Assembly (NCBI RefSeq): GCF_014229645.1
Contig: NZ_JAATOD010000001.1
Coordinates: forward strand, 1,054,001 to 1,118,000
DNA from: Listeria swaminathanii
GTDB lineage: Bacteria; Bacillota; Bacilli; Lactobacillales; Listeriaceae
Length of the DNA stretch: 64,000 nt
Direction: 5' to 3'
Shown here: positions 36,074 through 45,309 of the stretch, piece by piece
How the letters are laid out: each line of letters begins with the position of its first letter
Numbering within the stretch: the first letter of the stretch is position 1
Notes under the pieces: model-generated
What the model saw: the letters and a program-made list of their open reading frames with translations, nothing else
Databases searched by the model: none
What the model was told of the DNA's origin: nothing
Program-made: the position numbers and the translations under genes

Positions 36074-37521
36074 CAACTAGCCCATTCTCCTTAAAAAGTC
36101 GTTCGTTGAAATTTAAATGGACTTTTGGAGCTAGTGCAGCGATTTTTCTAACATTTTTCTTATTTTCCTATGCGATTTATCAAGGGATTGGGCAAATGTT
36201 GCTAAATGAAGAAGAACCGGAAGTAAAAGAACTGCTTCTAGCGACAACAAGTACGTTAACAAATCAAGATTTAACCGACAATGAGGAAATTAAATATTTA
36301 TTTAACAACGATAAAACCGTTAACCGCAAGTTGCAAGATCAGGTGATTAATCTCTATGATAAAGATGGCCATTTTATTAATAAGTATTATTTTTCTAGAA
36401 ACCAAGATATCACTAGTATTGATTTTTCGCAGTATTTTGTTAGCGGCACGGATAAATTTATTATGAATAAACCAACGATTGATGGGCAGAAGATGATGAC
36501 GGCGCAAATGCCGATTGTCGCGGACGATAATACGACCGTGATTGGTTATGCGCAAGTCGTAAACCCGCTCACTTCCTATAATCGGATGATGGATCGACTG
36601 CTTGTTACGATGATTTTACTCGGAGCAGTGGCGCTCTTTATTAGTGGAATGCTCGGCTACTTGTTAGCTCAAAACTTCTTGAACCCGCTCACTCGTTTAG
36701 CGCGCTCCATGAACGATATCCGTAAAAATGGTTTCCAAAAACGCATCGAAACGCAAACGAATTCTCGAGATGAAATCGGCGAATTGACCGTCGTCTTTAA
36801 TGATATGATGACGCGCATCGAGACAAGTTTTGAACAGCAAAAACAATTTGTTGAGGATGCTTCCCATGAATTACGGACGCCTGTTCAAATTATGGAAGGC
36901 CATTTAAAACTACTGACTCGCTGGGGAAAAGATGATCCGGCGGTACTTGATGAATCATTAAATGCTTCTTTAACAGAACTCGAACGCATGAAAAAATTAG
37001 TACAAGAAATGCTTGACTTATCCAGAGCAGAACAAATTTCACAAACAAAAGAATTACAAATTACGGATGTAAATGCGACAGTGGAGCAAGTAAGACGTAA
37101 TTTTGAAGTTATGTATGAGAATTTCACTTTTACTTTAAAAGAAGATGATACGGATTTACGAGCGCTTATTCAGCATAATCATTTAGAGCAAATCTTAATT
37201 ATTATTATGGACAACGCCGTGAAGTATTCGGGTGATGGCACAGAAGTGGATATGCATGTTTATAAAGAACAAAAGCAAATCCATATCGATGTGCGTGATT
37301 ACGGGGAAGGTATCTCACAAGAAGAAATTGACAAGATTTTTAATCGTTTCTATCGTGTAGATAAAGCTAGAAGCCGTGAAAAAGGCGGTAATGGTCTCGG
37401 ACTTGCGATTGCTAAACAATTAGTCGAAGGATATTTAGGAACGATTAATGCTGTTAGCGAGCCAGATAAAGGCACAACCATCAAAATCACACTTCCATAT
37501 ATTGAACCAAAATCCAAATAG
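36070..37521 (+). CDS. lisK: Sensor histidine kinase LisK
   Basis: This 483-residue kinase has two membrane helices (about 17-38 and 175-200) with an extracellular sensor of about 135 residues between them. A HAMP linker follows (about 200-250). The H box DASHELRTPV contains phospho-acceptor His266. The ATPase domain has an N box (IIMDNAVKYSGDG), DYGEGIS and GGNGLGLAI. It phosphorylates LisR. The ATG overlaps the lisR stop, ensuring matched amounts. Confidence 0.92.
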   Translation: MTTSPFSLKSRSLKFKWTFGASAAIFLTFFLFSYAIYQGIGQMLLNEEEPEVKELLLATTSTLTNQDLTDNEEIKYLFNNDKTVNRKLQDQVINLYDKDGHFINKYYFSRNQDITSIDFSQYFVSGTDKFIMNKPTIDGQKMMTAQMPIVADDNTTVIGYAQVVNPLTSYNRMMDRLLVTMILLGAVALFISGMLGYLLAQNFLNPLTRLARSMNDIRKNGFQKRIETQTNSRDEIGELTVVFNDMMTRIETSFEQQKQFVEDASHELRTPVQIMEGHLKLLTRWGKDDPAVLDESLNASLTELERMKKLVQEMLDLSRAEQISQTKELQITDVNATVEQVRRNFEVMYENFTFTLKEDDTDLRALIQHNHLEQILIIIMDNAVKYSGDGTEVDMHVYKEQKQIHIDVRDYGEGISQEEIDKIFNRFYRVDKARSREKGGNGLGLAIAKQLVEGYLGTINAVSEPDKGTTIKITLPYIEPKSK

Positions 37522-37522
37522 A

Positions 37523-37558
37523 AAAACCGCAACCTTATGACGAGGTTGCGGTTTCTTT
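37523..37558. terminator. Bidirectional terminator lisK / yidC
   Basis: AAACCGCAACC pairs with GGTTGCGGTTT across TTATGACGA, with A-rich left and T-rich right flanks. Confidence 0.85.
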
Positions 37559-38385
37559 TATTTTTCTTTCTTTTGTTCTTCCACGATTTGTTCAAATTCT
37601 TTTTCTTCTTGTTCCATTACTTTAATTTCTGGATGTTTATTCATGTAAAGTTTTTTCGTTAGTAATGTTTGACCTGCTAAGAAGAGTCCGCCGACAGCCC
37701 AGTATAATGCTAGAGCAGAAGGAGCTGTAAAGGAAACGAACAAAATCATAATTGGTGACATTAAACCGATAATTTTCATTTGTTTCTTTTGTTCTGGTGA
37801 ATAACCAATCATTGAAACAAAATATTGTGCTAGATAGACAAGGCCGGCGATAACCGCAAGCACCATATCCGGTGTACCTAGGTTAAACCATAAGAATGTG
37901 TGTTCCGCAATTTCAGATGAACCGCGAATCGCATAATAGAACGCCATCAAAATCGGCATTTGAATAAGTAGTGGTAAACAACCCATTTGCATTGGATTGA
38001 TATTATACTTGGAATACACAGTCATCATTTCTTTTTGGATAGTTGCTTGTTCTTCTTTCGATGTAGCACGTTTTAAACGCGCTTGAATTTCGTCGATTTC
38101 CGGTTTAGCAACAGCCATTTTCGATTGCATACCCATTTGAGCTTTGGCAGTACGTAAGTTTAGCGGCATAATTAGCGCACGGATAAGGAGCGTTGTAATA
38201 ATAATCGCGATCCCGTAATTACCACCAACAAACTTTGCAACAGTCACAATGAAGCTAGTAAATGGTTGAATCAGGTAAGTGCTGAAAAAACCATCTGTAT
38301 TTTGTGACGGGTCCATACTACAACCTGTAAGTAATAGTAGAGCACCGAGTAAAACGCTAATTAAAATAATATTTTTCTTTTTCAA
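37558..38385 (-). CDS. yidC: Membrane protein insertase YidC/Oxa1/SpoIIIJ family
   Basis: This 275-residue lipoprotein-type insertase has the lipobox LLTGC with Cys22 and five membrane segments. [22 protein letters not shown] contains the conserved arginine of the hydrophilic groove, and [15 protein letters not shown] is also typical. A charged tail (about 245-275) is rich in Glu/Lys. It inserts membrane proteins alone or with SecYEG. Listeria usually has two YidC proteins; the second is not in this window. The gene follows a 93-codon gene on the same strand. Confidence 0.92.
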   Translation of the reverse strand: MKKKNIILISVLLGALLLLTGCSMDPSQNTDGFFSTYLIQPFTSFIVTVAKFVGGNYGIAIIITTLLIRALIMPLNLRTAKAQMGMQSKMAVAKPEIDEIQARLKRATSKEEQATIQKEMMTVYSKYNINPMQMGCLPLLIQMPILMAFYYAIRGSSEIAEHTFLWFNLGTPDMVLAVIAGLVYLAQYFVSMIGYSPEQKKQMKIIGLMSPIMILFVSFTAPSALALYWAVGGLFLAGQTLLTKKLYMNKHPEIKVMEQEEKEFEQIVEEQKKEK

Positions 38386-38421
38386 TGTTTCATTTTCCTC
38401 CTAAATAGTAAAATAATCACT

Positions 38422-38703
38422 TTATATGTTGGAAAATGAAAAGCTGTCTTCATCATCAGTGATGGCGCTACATTTCCTAGTTATCGCCAGCCAATTAATA
38501 ATAAAATTCGGCGAGTTTCTATAAAAATGTGCTCGAAGTGAAATCTTTACTGGCTTTAAGCAGATAGCGTCAGCGGGTAGCACCATTTTCGGTTTTAATA
38601 ATGTAATTGCCGACCAATAACTGAAGATCGTCAACATTAATAAAAACGTCACTGTGAGTGAAATGAATTCTGGTTCAAGTAAGATTTGCAAAATGGAAAT
38701 CAT
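38422..38703 (-). CDS. Hypothetical protein, 93 residues
   Basis: I do not recognise this protein. It has an N-terminal hydrophobic helix (about 12-33) and a basic middle with KPVKISLRAHFYRNSPN, then an acidic end DDEDSFSFSN. The ATG is 12 bases from GAAAGGAG, a rather long gap. A fair promoter lies at 38743-38771, and yidC follows 36 bases after the stop, so this may also act as the yidC leader. It may be a genuine small membrane protein or a leader reading frame. Confidence 0.45.
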   Translation of the reverse strand: MISILQILLEPEFISLTVTFLLMLTIFSYWSAITLLKPKMVLPADAICLKPVKISLRAHFYRNSPNFIINWLAITRKCSAITDDEDSFSFSNI

Positions 38704-38742
38704 GCCACGCAGTCGCTCCTTTCAAGGTTTTAGTACTCATTA

Positions 38743-38771
38743 ACTATAATGCAAAAAGAGCTATAGCACAA
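38743..38771 (-). promoter_or_regulatory. Promoter for the 93-codon gene and yidC
   Basis: On the minus strand TTGTGC (38766-38771), 17 bases, then TATAGT (38743-38748). Confidence 0.5.
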
Positions 38772-38788
38772 CTACTATTTTTGGAATT

Positions 38789-39070
38789 TTAATAAACGAT
38801 ATCAAACGTTTTTCGTTCTTCTACAGGCGCCCCTTTATAAATGTAAACATGCTCGATGCGGCAACCGGGGGAAGGTCCTTTTTTTATTGCATCGATAAAT
38901 TTATTTAAGTTTTCTTCTTCTGCAATTGCATGGATTTCAACGGAACCATCGTCTAAATTTTTCACTGTTCCACTAATATCGTATTTGTAAGCGACATGTT
39001 TTGTGGTGTAACGAAATCCAACACCCTGCACAAATCCAGTTACTCTCAAAATCGCTGTATCTCTAGCCAT
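38789..39070 (-). CDS. acyP: Acylphosphatase
   Basis: This 93-residue protein has the acylphosphatase signature: [18 protein letters not shown] with the catalytic Arg near residue 22, and [15 protein letters not shown] with the catalytic Asn. It hydrolyses acyl phosphates to acid and phosphate in the cytoplasm. It starts behind AAAGGAG. The gene has its own promoter (39106-39134), which faces away from the next gene's. Confidence 0.94.
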   Translation of the reverse strand: MARDTAILRVTGFVQGVGFRYTTKHVAYKYDISGTVKNLDDGSVEIHAIAEEENLNKFIDAIKKGPSPGCRIEHVYIYKGAPVEERKTFDIVY

Positions 39071-39105
39071 GGCAAAACCAACTCCTTTTATTTTTCCTCA
39101 CTACC

Positions 39106-39134
39106 AGTGTATCTTTTTTTGCCGTTACTTTCAA
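39106..39134 (-). promoter_or_regulatory. Promoter for acyP
   Basis: On the minus strand TTGAAA (39129-39134), 17 bases, then TACACT (39106-39111). Confidence 0.5.
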
Positions 39135-39166
39135 AAATTTGCATTCCGGTATTTCGAGAAAGCTTA

Positions 39167-39175
39167 TGCTATAAT
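39167..39175 (+). promoter_or_regulatory. Extended -10 promoter for the DUF1033 gene
   Basis: TGCTATAAT is a perfect extended -10 with no good -35. It lies 35 bases upstream of the ATG at 39210, and the acyP promoter faces the other way. Confidence 0.55.
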
Positions 39176-39209
39176 AGGTGTATTATATTTACTGTTGGGA
39201 GTTTTTGAT

Positions 39210-39557
39210 ATGACAAAATGGAATGTCTATCTAACTAAAGGAGAATACGAGCCTTGGTGGTTTTTCGAGGAGTGGGAAACATCCATTCAAGCAGAATATT
39301 CTTTTTCTGATAAAGAAGCAGCTTTTCTGAAGTACCAAGAATTAGCAGAGGACTTACTGCGGAATTATCCTAACCATCAAACAAAAAAAGATTGTTTGCT
39401 TGCTGCTTGGAACGAAGAAGAAGTGGAATATTGTGAGGACTGTGAAGATGATATTCAAACATTTCACGGGCTTATCTTATTTTTAGACGGGGAAGTATAT
39501 CAACCAACTCCTGATGAGCGAGAAACAATTTTTAAAAATGTTTTAACGTTTGCTTGA
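39210..39557 (+). CDS. DUF1033 family protein
   Basis: This 115-residue protein starts MTKWNVYLTKGEYEPWWFFE behind TTGGGAG. It has a Trp/Glu-rich N-terminus and a Cys pair in EYCEDCEDDIQ. An upstream in-frame extension to 39069 runs through the promoter and is rejected. The family is widespread in Firmicutes without a defined function. No signal peptide or helix for membrane insertion is present. idi follows 38 bases later with its own AGGAGG-type site (TTGGAGGA). Confidence 0.75.
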   Translation: MTKWNVYLTKGEYEPWWFFEEWETSIQAEYSFSDKEAAFLKYQELAEDLLRNYPNHQTKKDCLLAAWNEEEVEYCEDCEDDIQTFHGLILFLDGEVYQPTPDERETIFKNVLTFA

Positions 39558-39595
39558 GGCGAAAAGAAATTAGTTATTTTTTGGAGGATTAACAC

Positions 39596-40672
39596 ATGCA
39601 GAAGAACGATGACCTATTAAGAGAACGTCGAAAAGACGAACACGTTGCTCTTGGCGTAAAACAAAATGAGCGGTTAGCGCCATCAAGTTTAGAAGATATC
39701 CAGCTAATCGGAACGTCTATCCCGCGCTATAATGTAAAAGATATTGATTTAACAACTACCATTTTTGGGACAAATGTTCCGTTCCCATTTTATATTAATG
39801 CGATGACAGGGGGCAGTCGGCATACGAAGAAGATCAATGCTGAACTTGCTGAAATAGCGCGTGAAGTAGCTATCCCAATGGCCGTTGGTTCGCAGTCTGC
39901 AGCTCTAAAAAATAGTTCACTCATAGATACGTATAAAATTGTGAGAGAAATTAATCCAAATGGCGTAATTTTAGCGAATGTCAGTCCAGAAGTGGCAATT
40001 TCAGACGGCTTGCGTGCAGTCGAAATGTTAGAGGCGAATGCCCTGCAAGTTCATATTAATCCGGCGCAAGAATTAGTTATGCAAGAAGGCGACCGAGCTT
40101 TCAGTCACTGGCTGACAAGAATAGAAGAGTATGTAAAACTTTCACCAGTACCAGTTGTTGTGAAAGAAGTTGGCTTTGGTATGACGAGAGAAACCGTTAA
40201 GACATTAGCTGAAGTTGGTGTAGAAACAGTCGATTTAGCTGGAAAAGGTGGAACGAATTTTGCGCAAATTGAAAACGATCGTCGCCGTGACCAAGCCTAT
40301 GACTTTTTACTTGATTGGGGTATTTCGACAGGGCAAGCATTAATCGATATGCAACACGCCGATGCACCGAAGATAGCTTACTTAGCATCAGGTGGCATTC
40401 GAAATCCACTAGATATCGTGAAAGCTTTGGCACTTGGAGCAGATAGCGTTGGTATGGCTGGACAAATTATCTATGCACTAAAAAAAGACGGCACAACAAA
40501 AACCATCGAAAAACTCGAACTTTGGAAAGAACAGCTACGTGGCTTATTTGTTTTAGCGGATGCCAAAAATATCGCGGAACTAAAGACAACCCCGTTAATC
40601 ATCAGTGGCGAACTTGCTAACTGGGGAAACTTACGTGGAATTGATTTAATCGGACTTGCGAATAGAAAATAA
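39596..40672 (+). CDS. fni: Isopentenyl-diphosphate delta-isomerase, type 2
   Basis: This 358-residue FMN- and NADPH-dependent enzyme interconverts IPP and DMAPP. It has RRKDEHV at the N-terminus, NAMTGGSRHTKKINAELAEIA, the FMN-site ASGGIRNPLDIVKALALGAD and GTNFAQIENDRR. It feeds IspA (18.8 kb). Listeria carry the mevalonate route and at least part of the MEP route (dxs in this window), and this isomerase is essential only for the mevalonate route. Confidence 0.94.
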   Translation: MQKNDDLLRERRKDEHVALGVKQNERLAPSSLEDIQLIGTSIPRYNVKDIDLTTTIFGTNVPFPFYINAMTGGSRHTKKINAELAEIAREVAIPMAVGSQSAALKNSSLIDTYKIVREINPNGVILANVSPEVAISDGLRAVEMLEANALQVHINPAQELVMQEGDRAFSHWLTRIEEYVKLSPVPVVVKEVGFGMTRETVKTLAEVGVETVDLAGKGGTNFAQIENDRRRDQAYDFLLDWGISTGQALIDMQHADAPKIAYLASGGIRNPLDIVKALALGADSVGMAGQIIYALKKDGTTKTIEKLELWKEQLRGLFVLADAKNIAELKTTPLIISGELANWGNLRGIDLIGLANRK

Positions 40673-40710
40673 AAACCAGCTGCTATTTATTTAGCAAAGC
40701 TGGTTTTTTA
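40673..40710. terminator. Bidirectional terminator fni / trhO
   Basis: AACCAGCTGC pairs with GCAAAGCTGGTT (small internal bulge), flanked by AAAAA and TTTTTT. Confidence 0.82.
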
Positions 40711-40711
40711 T

Positions 40712-41671
40712 TTATTGAACCATTTCTGGTAAAGTTTCATCAATTGCTTGAAGACGTTCTGTGAATTCTTCTTTAGATAAATTTTTCGTATAAAGATTTG
40801 CTGGATGAACGCGGCAATCATGCGAACAACTACGCAAATATTTTTCTTCGTTTTGTGTAGAAGCAAGGATTTGCTTATTACAGTACGGATTAGCACAATT
40901 AATGTAACGTTCGCAAGGTGTGCCGTCAAAGTAATCTTTCCCAACAATGGTAGGATTTACTTGATTAATCGGAACCGCGATCCGCTCATCAAAAACGTAC
41001 ATTTGACCGTCCCAAAGTTCTCCTTGTGTTTCTTCATTTTTGCCGTAAGTGGCAATCCCGCCGTGTAGTTGACTAACATCGTCAAAACCAGCTGTTTTTA
41101 ACCAACCAGAAAATTTCTCACAACGAATGCCGCCAGTACAGTAGGTTACGATTTTTTTGTCTGCAAGTTGCTCACGATTATCTTCAATCCAAGCTGGCAA
41201 CTCGCGGAAATTTTGAATATCTGGACGGACAGCGCCGCGGAAATGACCAATATCAAATTCATAATCGTTTCGAGCATCTAAAATCACTGTTTCTTCGTCC
41301 AAAAGGGCTTCCCGAAACTCAGCTGGTTCTAAGTAAGTCCCAGTTACTTCTAACGGATTTACATCTTCTTCTAAACTTAAACTAACAATTTCAGTACGAG
41401 GTCTAACATGCATCTTCTTAAACGCATGAGAGTCAGCTGCATCAATTTTAAAAACCATATCAGCGAAGCGAGCGTCATTTGCCATGTATTCGATATACTT
41501 GTTTGTTGCTTCTACTGTTCCAGAAACGGTGCCATTAATCCCCTCAGACGCCACCAAAATCCGGCCTTTCAATTCCATTTCTTTGCAAGCCGCAAGATGC
41601 TCTTTTGCAAAAGTTTCTGGATCATCAATCGTTGTGTATTTGTAATATAACAACACTTGATAGTCACTCAT
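40712..41671 (-). CDS. trhO: tRNA uridine 5-oxyacetic-type hydroxylase TrhO (rhodanese family)
   Basis: This 319-residue protein (formerly UPF0176) has an N-terminal acylphosphatase-like domain (about 1-95), a central rhodanese domain with the catalytic Cys in [15 protein letters not shown] (about residue 177), and a C-terminal Cys-rich domain ([17 protein letters not shown]) that probably binds zinc. TrhO hydroxylates U34 of tRNA using oxygen. The ATG at 41669-41671 follows GAAGGGTGA; an extension to 41701 is less likely. A good promoter lies at 41738-41766. Confidence 0.88.
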   Translation of the reverse strand: MSDYQVLLYYKYTTIDDPETFAKEHLAACKEMELKGRILVASEGINGTVSGTVEATNKYIEYMANDARFADMVFKIDAADSHAFKKMHVRPRTEIVSLSLEEDVNPLEVTGTYLEPAEFREALLDEETVILDARNDYEFDIGHFRGAVRPDIQNFRELPAWIEDNREQLADKKIVTYCTGGIRCEKFSGWLKTAGFDDVSQLHGGIATYGKNEETQGELWDGQMYVFDERIAVPINQVNPTIVGKDYFDGTPCERYINCANPYCNKQILASTQNEEKYLRSCSHDCRVHPANLYTKNLSKEEFTERLQAIDETLPEMVQ

Positions 41672-41737
41672 AATCTTATCACCCTTCAAAATGTATTTCA
41701 TGTGTAAGAATAATTCTCCACAAGTTTGCGCATTAAT

Positions 41738-41766
41738 ACTATACTATAGCAAATTCAGACTGGCAA
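41738..41766 (-). promoter_or_regulatory. Promoter for trhO
   Basis: On the minus strand TTGCCA (41761-41766), 17 bases and TATAGT (41738-41743). The leader is about 60 bases. Confidence 0.6.
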
Positions 41767-41808
41767 GTAACCGAACTGCAAAATAAATGCTTCTTATTAT
41801 TAACTATA

Positions 41809-41838
41809 TGTACAAGTACAAAACAGCTATGGTATACT
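41809..41838 (+). promoter_or_regulatory. Promoter and operator-like palindrome for the YitT-family gene
   Basis: TGGTATACT (41830-41838) is an extended -10. The palindrome TGTAC-AA-GTACA (41809-41820) lies over the -35 position and could be a repressor site; the regulator is unknown. Confidence 0.4.
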
Positions 41839-41922
41839 TATTAAATATGAAGCGAAAATTTTGTTGATGGAAACGAATCTTGTTTTCATTGCCTAAAATA
41901 AAGAATGAAGTAAGGATTGGGC

Positions 41923-42849
41923 GTGAGCTATGTGCAAATAAATGAATCGTTTATGGAAGAACTAGCTTTAAAAAAAGTAAAACAAGAACGCAGAAAAAGG
42001 TTAAAGTGGTTTGTTTATAAATTTTTAATGATTACCTTTGGGGCGATTTTAATGGGGGTTGGGCTGGAGCTTTTCCTTGTAAATAACCGTATTTTAGATG
42101 GCGGGGTCGTGGGTATTTCTATTATTATTTCGCAACTAACACCGCTACCACTAGGGGTTTTGACCTTTGTACTTAATATCCCGTTTTTCATTATTGGTTA
42201 CCGGAAAATCGGCAAGGTATTTGCGCTATTTACACTGTACGGGATTGCGGTCATGTCGATAGTGACACTCGTTTTACATGATATGGATCCAGTGACAGAT
42301 GATTTGTTGCTAGCTACCGTATTTGGCGGGATGACGCTTGGCTTAGGCGTAGGGCTTGTTATTCGTAATGGTGGGGCGCTAGACGGGACTGAAATTATTT
42401 CGATTATCATCAACGGTCGGACGCCATTTTCAACGGGGCAAATTATTATGTTTATTAATATCGTCATTTTTATCATTGCAGGGCTTGTGTTCAACTGGGA
42501 CCGAGCGATGTATTCATTAATTACATATTTCCTAGCATATAAAGTGATTGATATTGTTATTCAAGGTGTAGATGAATCGAAAAGTGCTTTTATTATTAGT
42601 CGCTATTACGAGGAAATCGGTGCAGAAATTATGGAACAACTTGGTAAAGGGGTCACATACTTAGACGCAACTGGCGGATATTCCGGCGATGTAAGAAAAG
42701 TAGTTTTCGTTATCGTCTCAAGATTTGAAGAAGTAAAAGTGAAAGCAATTCTGGACGAAATTGATCCAGAGGCATTCTTAGCAGTCGGAGGAAGTATGTC
42801 AGAAGTCCGTGGCGGAAAGCTAATGAACACGAAAACACCACACCTATAA
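41923..42849 (+). CDS. YitT family membrane protein
   Basis: This protein has about 308 residues. GTG at 41923 is favoured (TAAGGA 6 bases upstream); TTG at 41917 is in the same frame. Five to six hydrophobic helices lie between residues 30 and 200 (for example FLMITFGAILMGVGLELFLVN), followed by a soluble DUF2179 domain with GKGVTYLDATGGYSGD and VIVSRFEEVKVKAILDEIDP. Many Firmicutes have several paralogues with unknown substrate; a transport role is a guess. It stands alone between two terminator regions. Confidence 0.82.
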   Translation: MSYVQINESFMEELALKKVKQERRKRLKWFVYKFLMITFGAILMGVGLELFLVNNRILDGGVVGISIIISQLTPLPLGVLTFVLNIPFFIIGYRKIGKVFALFTLYGIAVMSIVTLVLHDMDPVTDDLLLATVFGGMTLGLGVGLVIRNGGALDGTEIISIIINGRTPFSTGQIIMFINIVIFIIAGLVFNWDRAMYSLITYFLAYKVIDIVIQGVDESKSAFIISRYYEEIGAEIMEQLGKGVTYLDATGGYSGDVRKVVFVIVSRFEEVKVKAILDEIDPEAFLAVGGSMSEVRGGKLMNTKTPHL

Positions 42850-42854
42850 CAAAC

Positions 42855-42896
42855 AAAAAACCATGTATCTTTTATTCGAGATATATGGTTTTTTGA
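42855..42896 (+). terminator. Terminator after the YitT-family gene
   Basis: AAAAACCAT...ATCT pairs with AGAT...ATGGTTTTT around a small loop, with a final T-run. Confidence 0.75.
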
Positions 42897-42965
42897 CGAA
42901 AGGAAACATTTGTTTGTATAATAGGGCTATAGTATGAGCGACAGAACGAATAGATGTGCTATAAT
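42893..42965 (+). promoter_or_regulatory. Two tandem promoters for ftsK
   Basis: P1: TTGACG (42893-42898), 18 bases, TATAAT (42917-42922). P2: TGCTATAAT (42957-42965), an extended -10 about 36 bases before the start codon. Confidence 0.55.
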
Positions 42966-43000
42966 AAAACAAGCAAAAAAAGGAATGGGTGGGACTTGAA

Positions 43001-45274
43001 ATGGCGACACAGAAGAAAAAAACGAGCGGACGAAAAAAATCGTCAACACGTTCAAAGAAAAAACAATCAGCCTCTTTTCGTTTAGAAATAACTGGGGTTG
43101 TTTTGATAGCAATAGGAATTATCGGACTTTTACAACTAGGTTTTGTTGGCCGAGGTTTTTTTGCGCTGGCTGAAATGTTTGTTGGTCTTCTAAGCTATGT
43201 ATTACTTGCTGGAAGTGTGATACTCGGCGGTTACATGGTGATTAGAAGGAAAATGCCGCACCTTTTTAGCAAACGGTTAGTAGGGATTTATCTAATTATT
43301 TTAGGTTTTTTAACATATATACATATGTATTTTATTATTCACAACTTAGGGGCAAATGCGTCCGTTATTTCTAGTACATGGAAATTAGTGCTAGAAAATC
43401 TATTTAGACCAAATCAAGTGGGCTTTGTTGGTGGAGGGATGATTGGAGCTGTCATTACTTCGATTACGTACTTCTTATTAGACCGTCTCGGCACTAATTT
43501 GATTGCTGCGCTACTAATTATTTATGGCTTTTCCCTTGTATCAGGTATTTCTATCCGCCAATTTTTCGCGAAAATAACAGAATTTGTGCGTTACCTATTT
43601 ACAAAAGGAAAAGTGGCAACGGAAAAAGGCAAAGAAGTAAAAGCAAAACGAGATAAAAAGAAAGCTGAGAAAATCGTAGAAGCAGAGCCAGACGAAGTAA
43701 TGGATCTAATAGAGCCTGTTCAAGAAGAAAAAGTACCACCGATTATTTCTAATTTCAGCTCAAAAGTGGAACAAGAACAAGCGCCAGTAGAAGAAAAAAT
43801 AGAACAAAAAGAACCAGCGTTAGAAATGTTCCAACAAGAATCTTTTGAAAATGAGATTTATCAATTACCGCCAGTAGATATTTTAGCTCCAGCCAAAGTG
43901 ACTGATCAAAGTAAAGAATATGATCAAATTAAAGTGAATGCTAAAAAACTAGAAGATACCTTTGAAAGTTTTGGTGTAAAAGCGAAAATTACACAAGTAC
44001 ACCTTGGACCAGCTGTTACAAAATACGAGGTACAGCCATCTGTTGGTGTCAAAGTAAGTAAAATTGTTTCTTTAAGTGATGATATCGCCCTTGCTTTAGC
44101 TGCAAAAGATATCCGTATCGAAGCGCCAATTCCTGGAAAATCCGCGATTGGTATTGAGGTAGCAAATCAAAATGTGGCAATGGTATCCTTACGTGAAGTG
44201 TTAGAAAACAACCCTAAAAACAATCCAGAAGAGAAATTACAAATCGCGCTTGGTCGTGATATTTCTGGTGAAGCAATGATGGCTAGTTTGGATAAAATGC
44301 CCCATTTACTTGTCGCAGGGGCAACTGGTAGTGGGAAATCTGTTTGTATTAACGGTATTATTACGAGCATTTTACTTCGCGCTAAACCACATGAAGTGAA
44401 AATGATGATGATTGATCCAAAAATGGTCGAGCTAAATGTGTATAACGGCATTCCGCATTTACTTGCACCCGTTGTAACCAATCCTAAAAAAGCAGCACAA
44501 GCTTTACAAAAAGTTGTTGCTGAGATGGAACGCCGCTATGATTTATTCTCACATACTGGTACACGTAATATGCAAGGCTACAACGATTACGTGAAAAAAC
44601 AAAATGAACTCAATGATGAAAAACAACCAGCGTTGCCATTTATCGTTGTTATTGTAGATGAATTAGCTGATTTAATGATGGTTGCTTCAAACGATGTAGA
44701 AGATGCAATTACACGACTTGCGCAAATGGCACGTGCGGCGGGAATACATTTAATTATCGCAACGCAACGACCATCTGTTGATGTTATTACCGGCGTTATT
44801 AAAGCAAATATCCCATCTCGAATTGCTTTTGCTGTATCAAGTTCCATTGACTCAAGAACCATTTTGGATATGGGTGGGGCAGAGAAATTACTAGGACGAG
44901 GAGACATGCTTTTGCTGCCAGTTGGATCAAGTAAGCCAACGCGGATTCAAGGAGCTTTTTTATCTGATGCAGAGGTAGAAGATGTTGTTAATTACGTTAT
45001 TTCACAACAAAAAGCACAATATAGCGAAGAAATGATTCCTGATGATATTCCAGAAGTTGAGGGAGAAGTGACGGATGAACTTTATCATGAAGCGGTAGAA
45101 CTTGTTGTAGAAATGCAAACAGCTTCCGTTTCGATGTTACAAAGAAAATTCCGAATCGGCTATAATCGTGCGGCAAGATTGATTGATGAGATGGAACAAA
45201 GAGGCGTTGTTGGCCCGCATGAAGGCAGCAAGCCAAGACGAGTGAATGTTGAAATTAGCCCTGAACACGAATAA
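43001..45274 (+). CDS. ftsK: DNA translocase FtsK/SpoIIIE family
   Basis: This 757-residue protein starts at ATG 43001 (GGTGGG 7 bases upstream; a GTG at 42989 is in frame). It has a very basic N-terminus, four membrane helices (about 28-180), a Glu/Lys-rich linker (about 200-290), the beta-alpha motor with Walker [13 protein letters not shown] (about residue 440) and Walker [13 protein letters not shown], and a C-terminal gamma domain (about 690-750) that reads KOPS/SRS DNA. It moves chromosomes through the septum at division. Listeria do not sporulate, so a division role is expected. Confidence 0.93.
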   Translation: MATQKKKTSGRKKSSTRSKKKQSASFRLEITGVVLIAIGIIGLLQLGFVGRGFFALAEMFVGLLSYVLLAGSVILGGYMVIRRKMPHLFSKRLVGIYLIILGFLTYIHMYFIIHNLGANASVISSTWKLVLENLFRPNQVGFVGGGMIGAVITSITYFLLDRLGTNLIAALLIIYGFSLVSGISIRQFFAKITEFVRYLFTKGKVATEKGKEVKAKRDKKKAEKIVEAEPDEVMDLIEPVQEEKVPPIISNFSSKVEQEQAPVEEKIEQKEPALEMFQQESFENEIYQLPPVDILAPAKVTDQSKEYDQIKVNAKKLEDTFESFGVKAKITQVHLGPAVTKYEVQPSVGVKVSKIVSLSDDIALALAAKDIRIEAPIPGKSAIGIEVANQNVAMVSLREVLENNPKNNPEEKLQIALGRDISGEAMMASLDKMPHLLVAGATGSGKSVCINGIITSILLRAKPHEVKMMMIDPKMVELNVYNGIPHLLAPVVTNPKKAAQALQKVVAEMERRYDLFSHTGTRNMQGYNDYVKKQNELNDEKQPALPFIVVIVDELADLMMVASNDVEDAITRLAQMARAAGIHLIIATQRPSVDVITGVIKANIPSRIAFAVSSSIDSRTILDMGGAEKLLGRGDMLLLPVGSSKPTRIQGAFLSDAEVEDVVNYVISQQKAQYSEEMIPDDIPEVEGEVTDELYHEAVELVVEMQTASVSMLQRKFRIGYNRAARLIDEMEQRGVVGPHEGSKPRRVNVEISPEHE

Positions 45275-45309
45275 AAAAAGGTTGCGACTAAAAATCGCAA
45301 CCTTTTTTT
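45274..45309. terminator. Bidirectional terminator ftsK / proC-like gene
   Basis: AGGTTGCGA pairs with TCGCAACCT across CTAAAAA, flanked by A7 and T7. Confidence 0.85.

Noticed and set aside
39069..39209. 47-residue N-terminal extension of the DUF1033 protein
   Set aside because: The stretch contains the extended -10 promoter, and a good ribosome site precedes the ATG at 39210.
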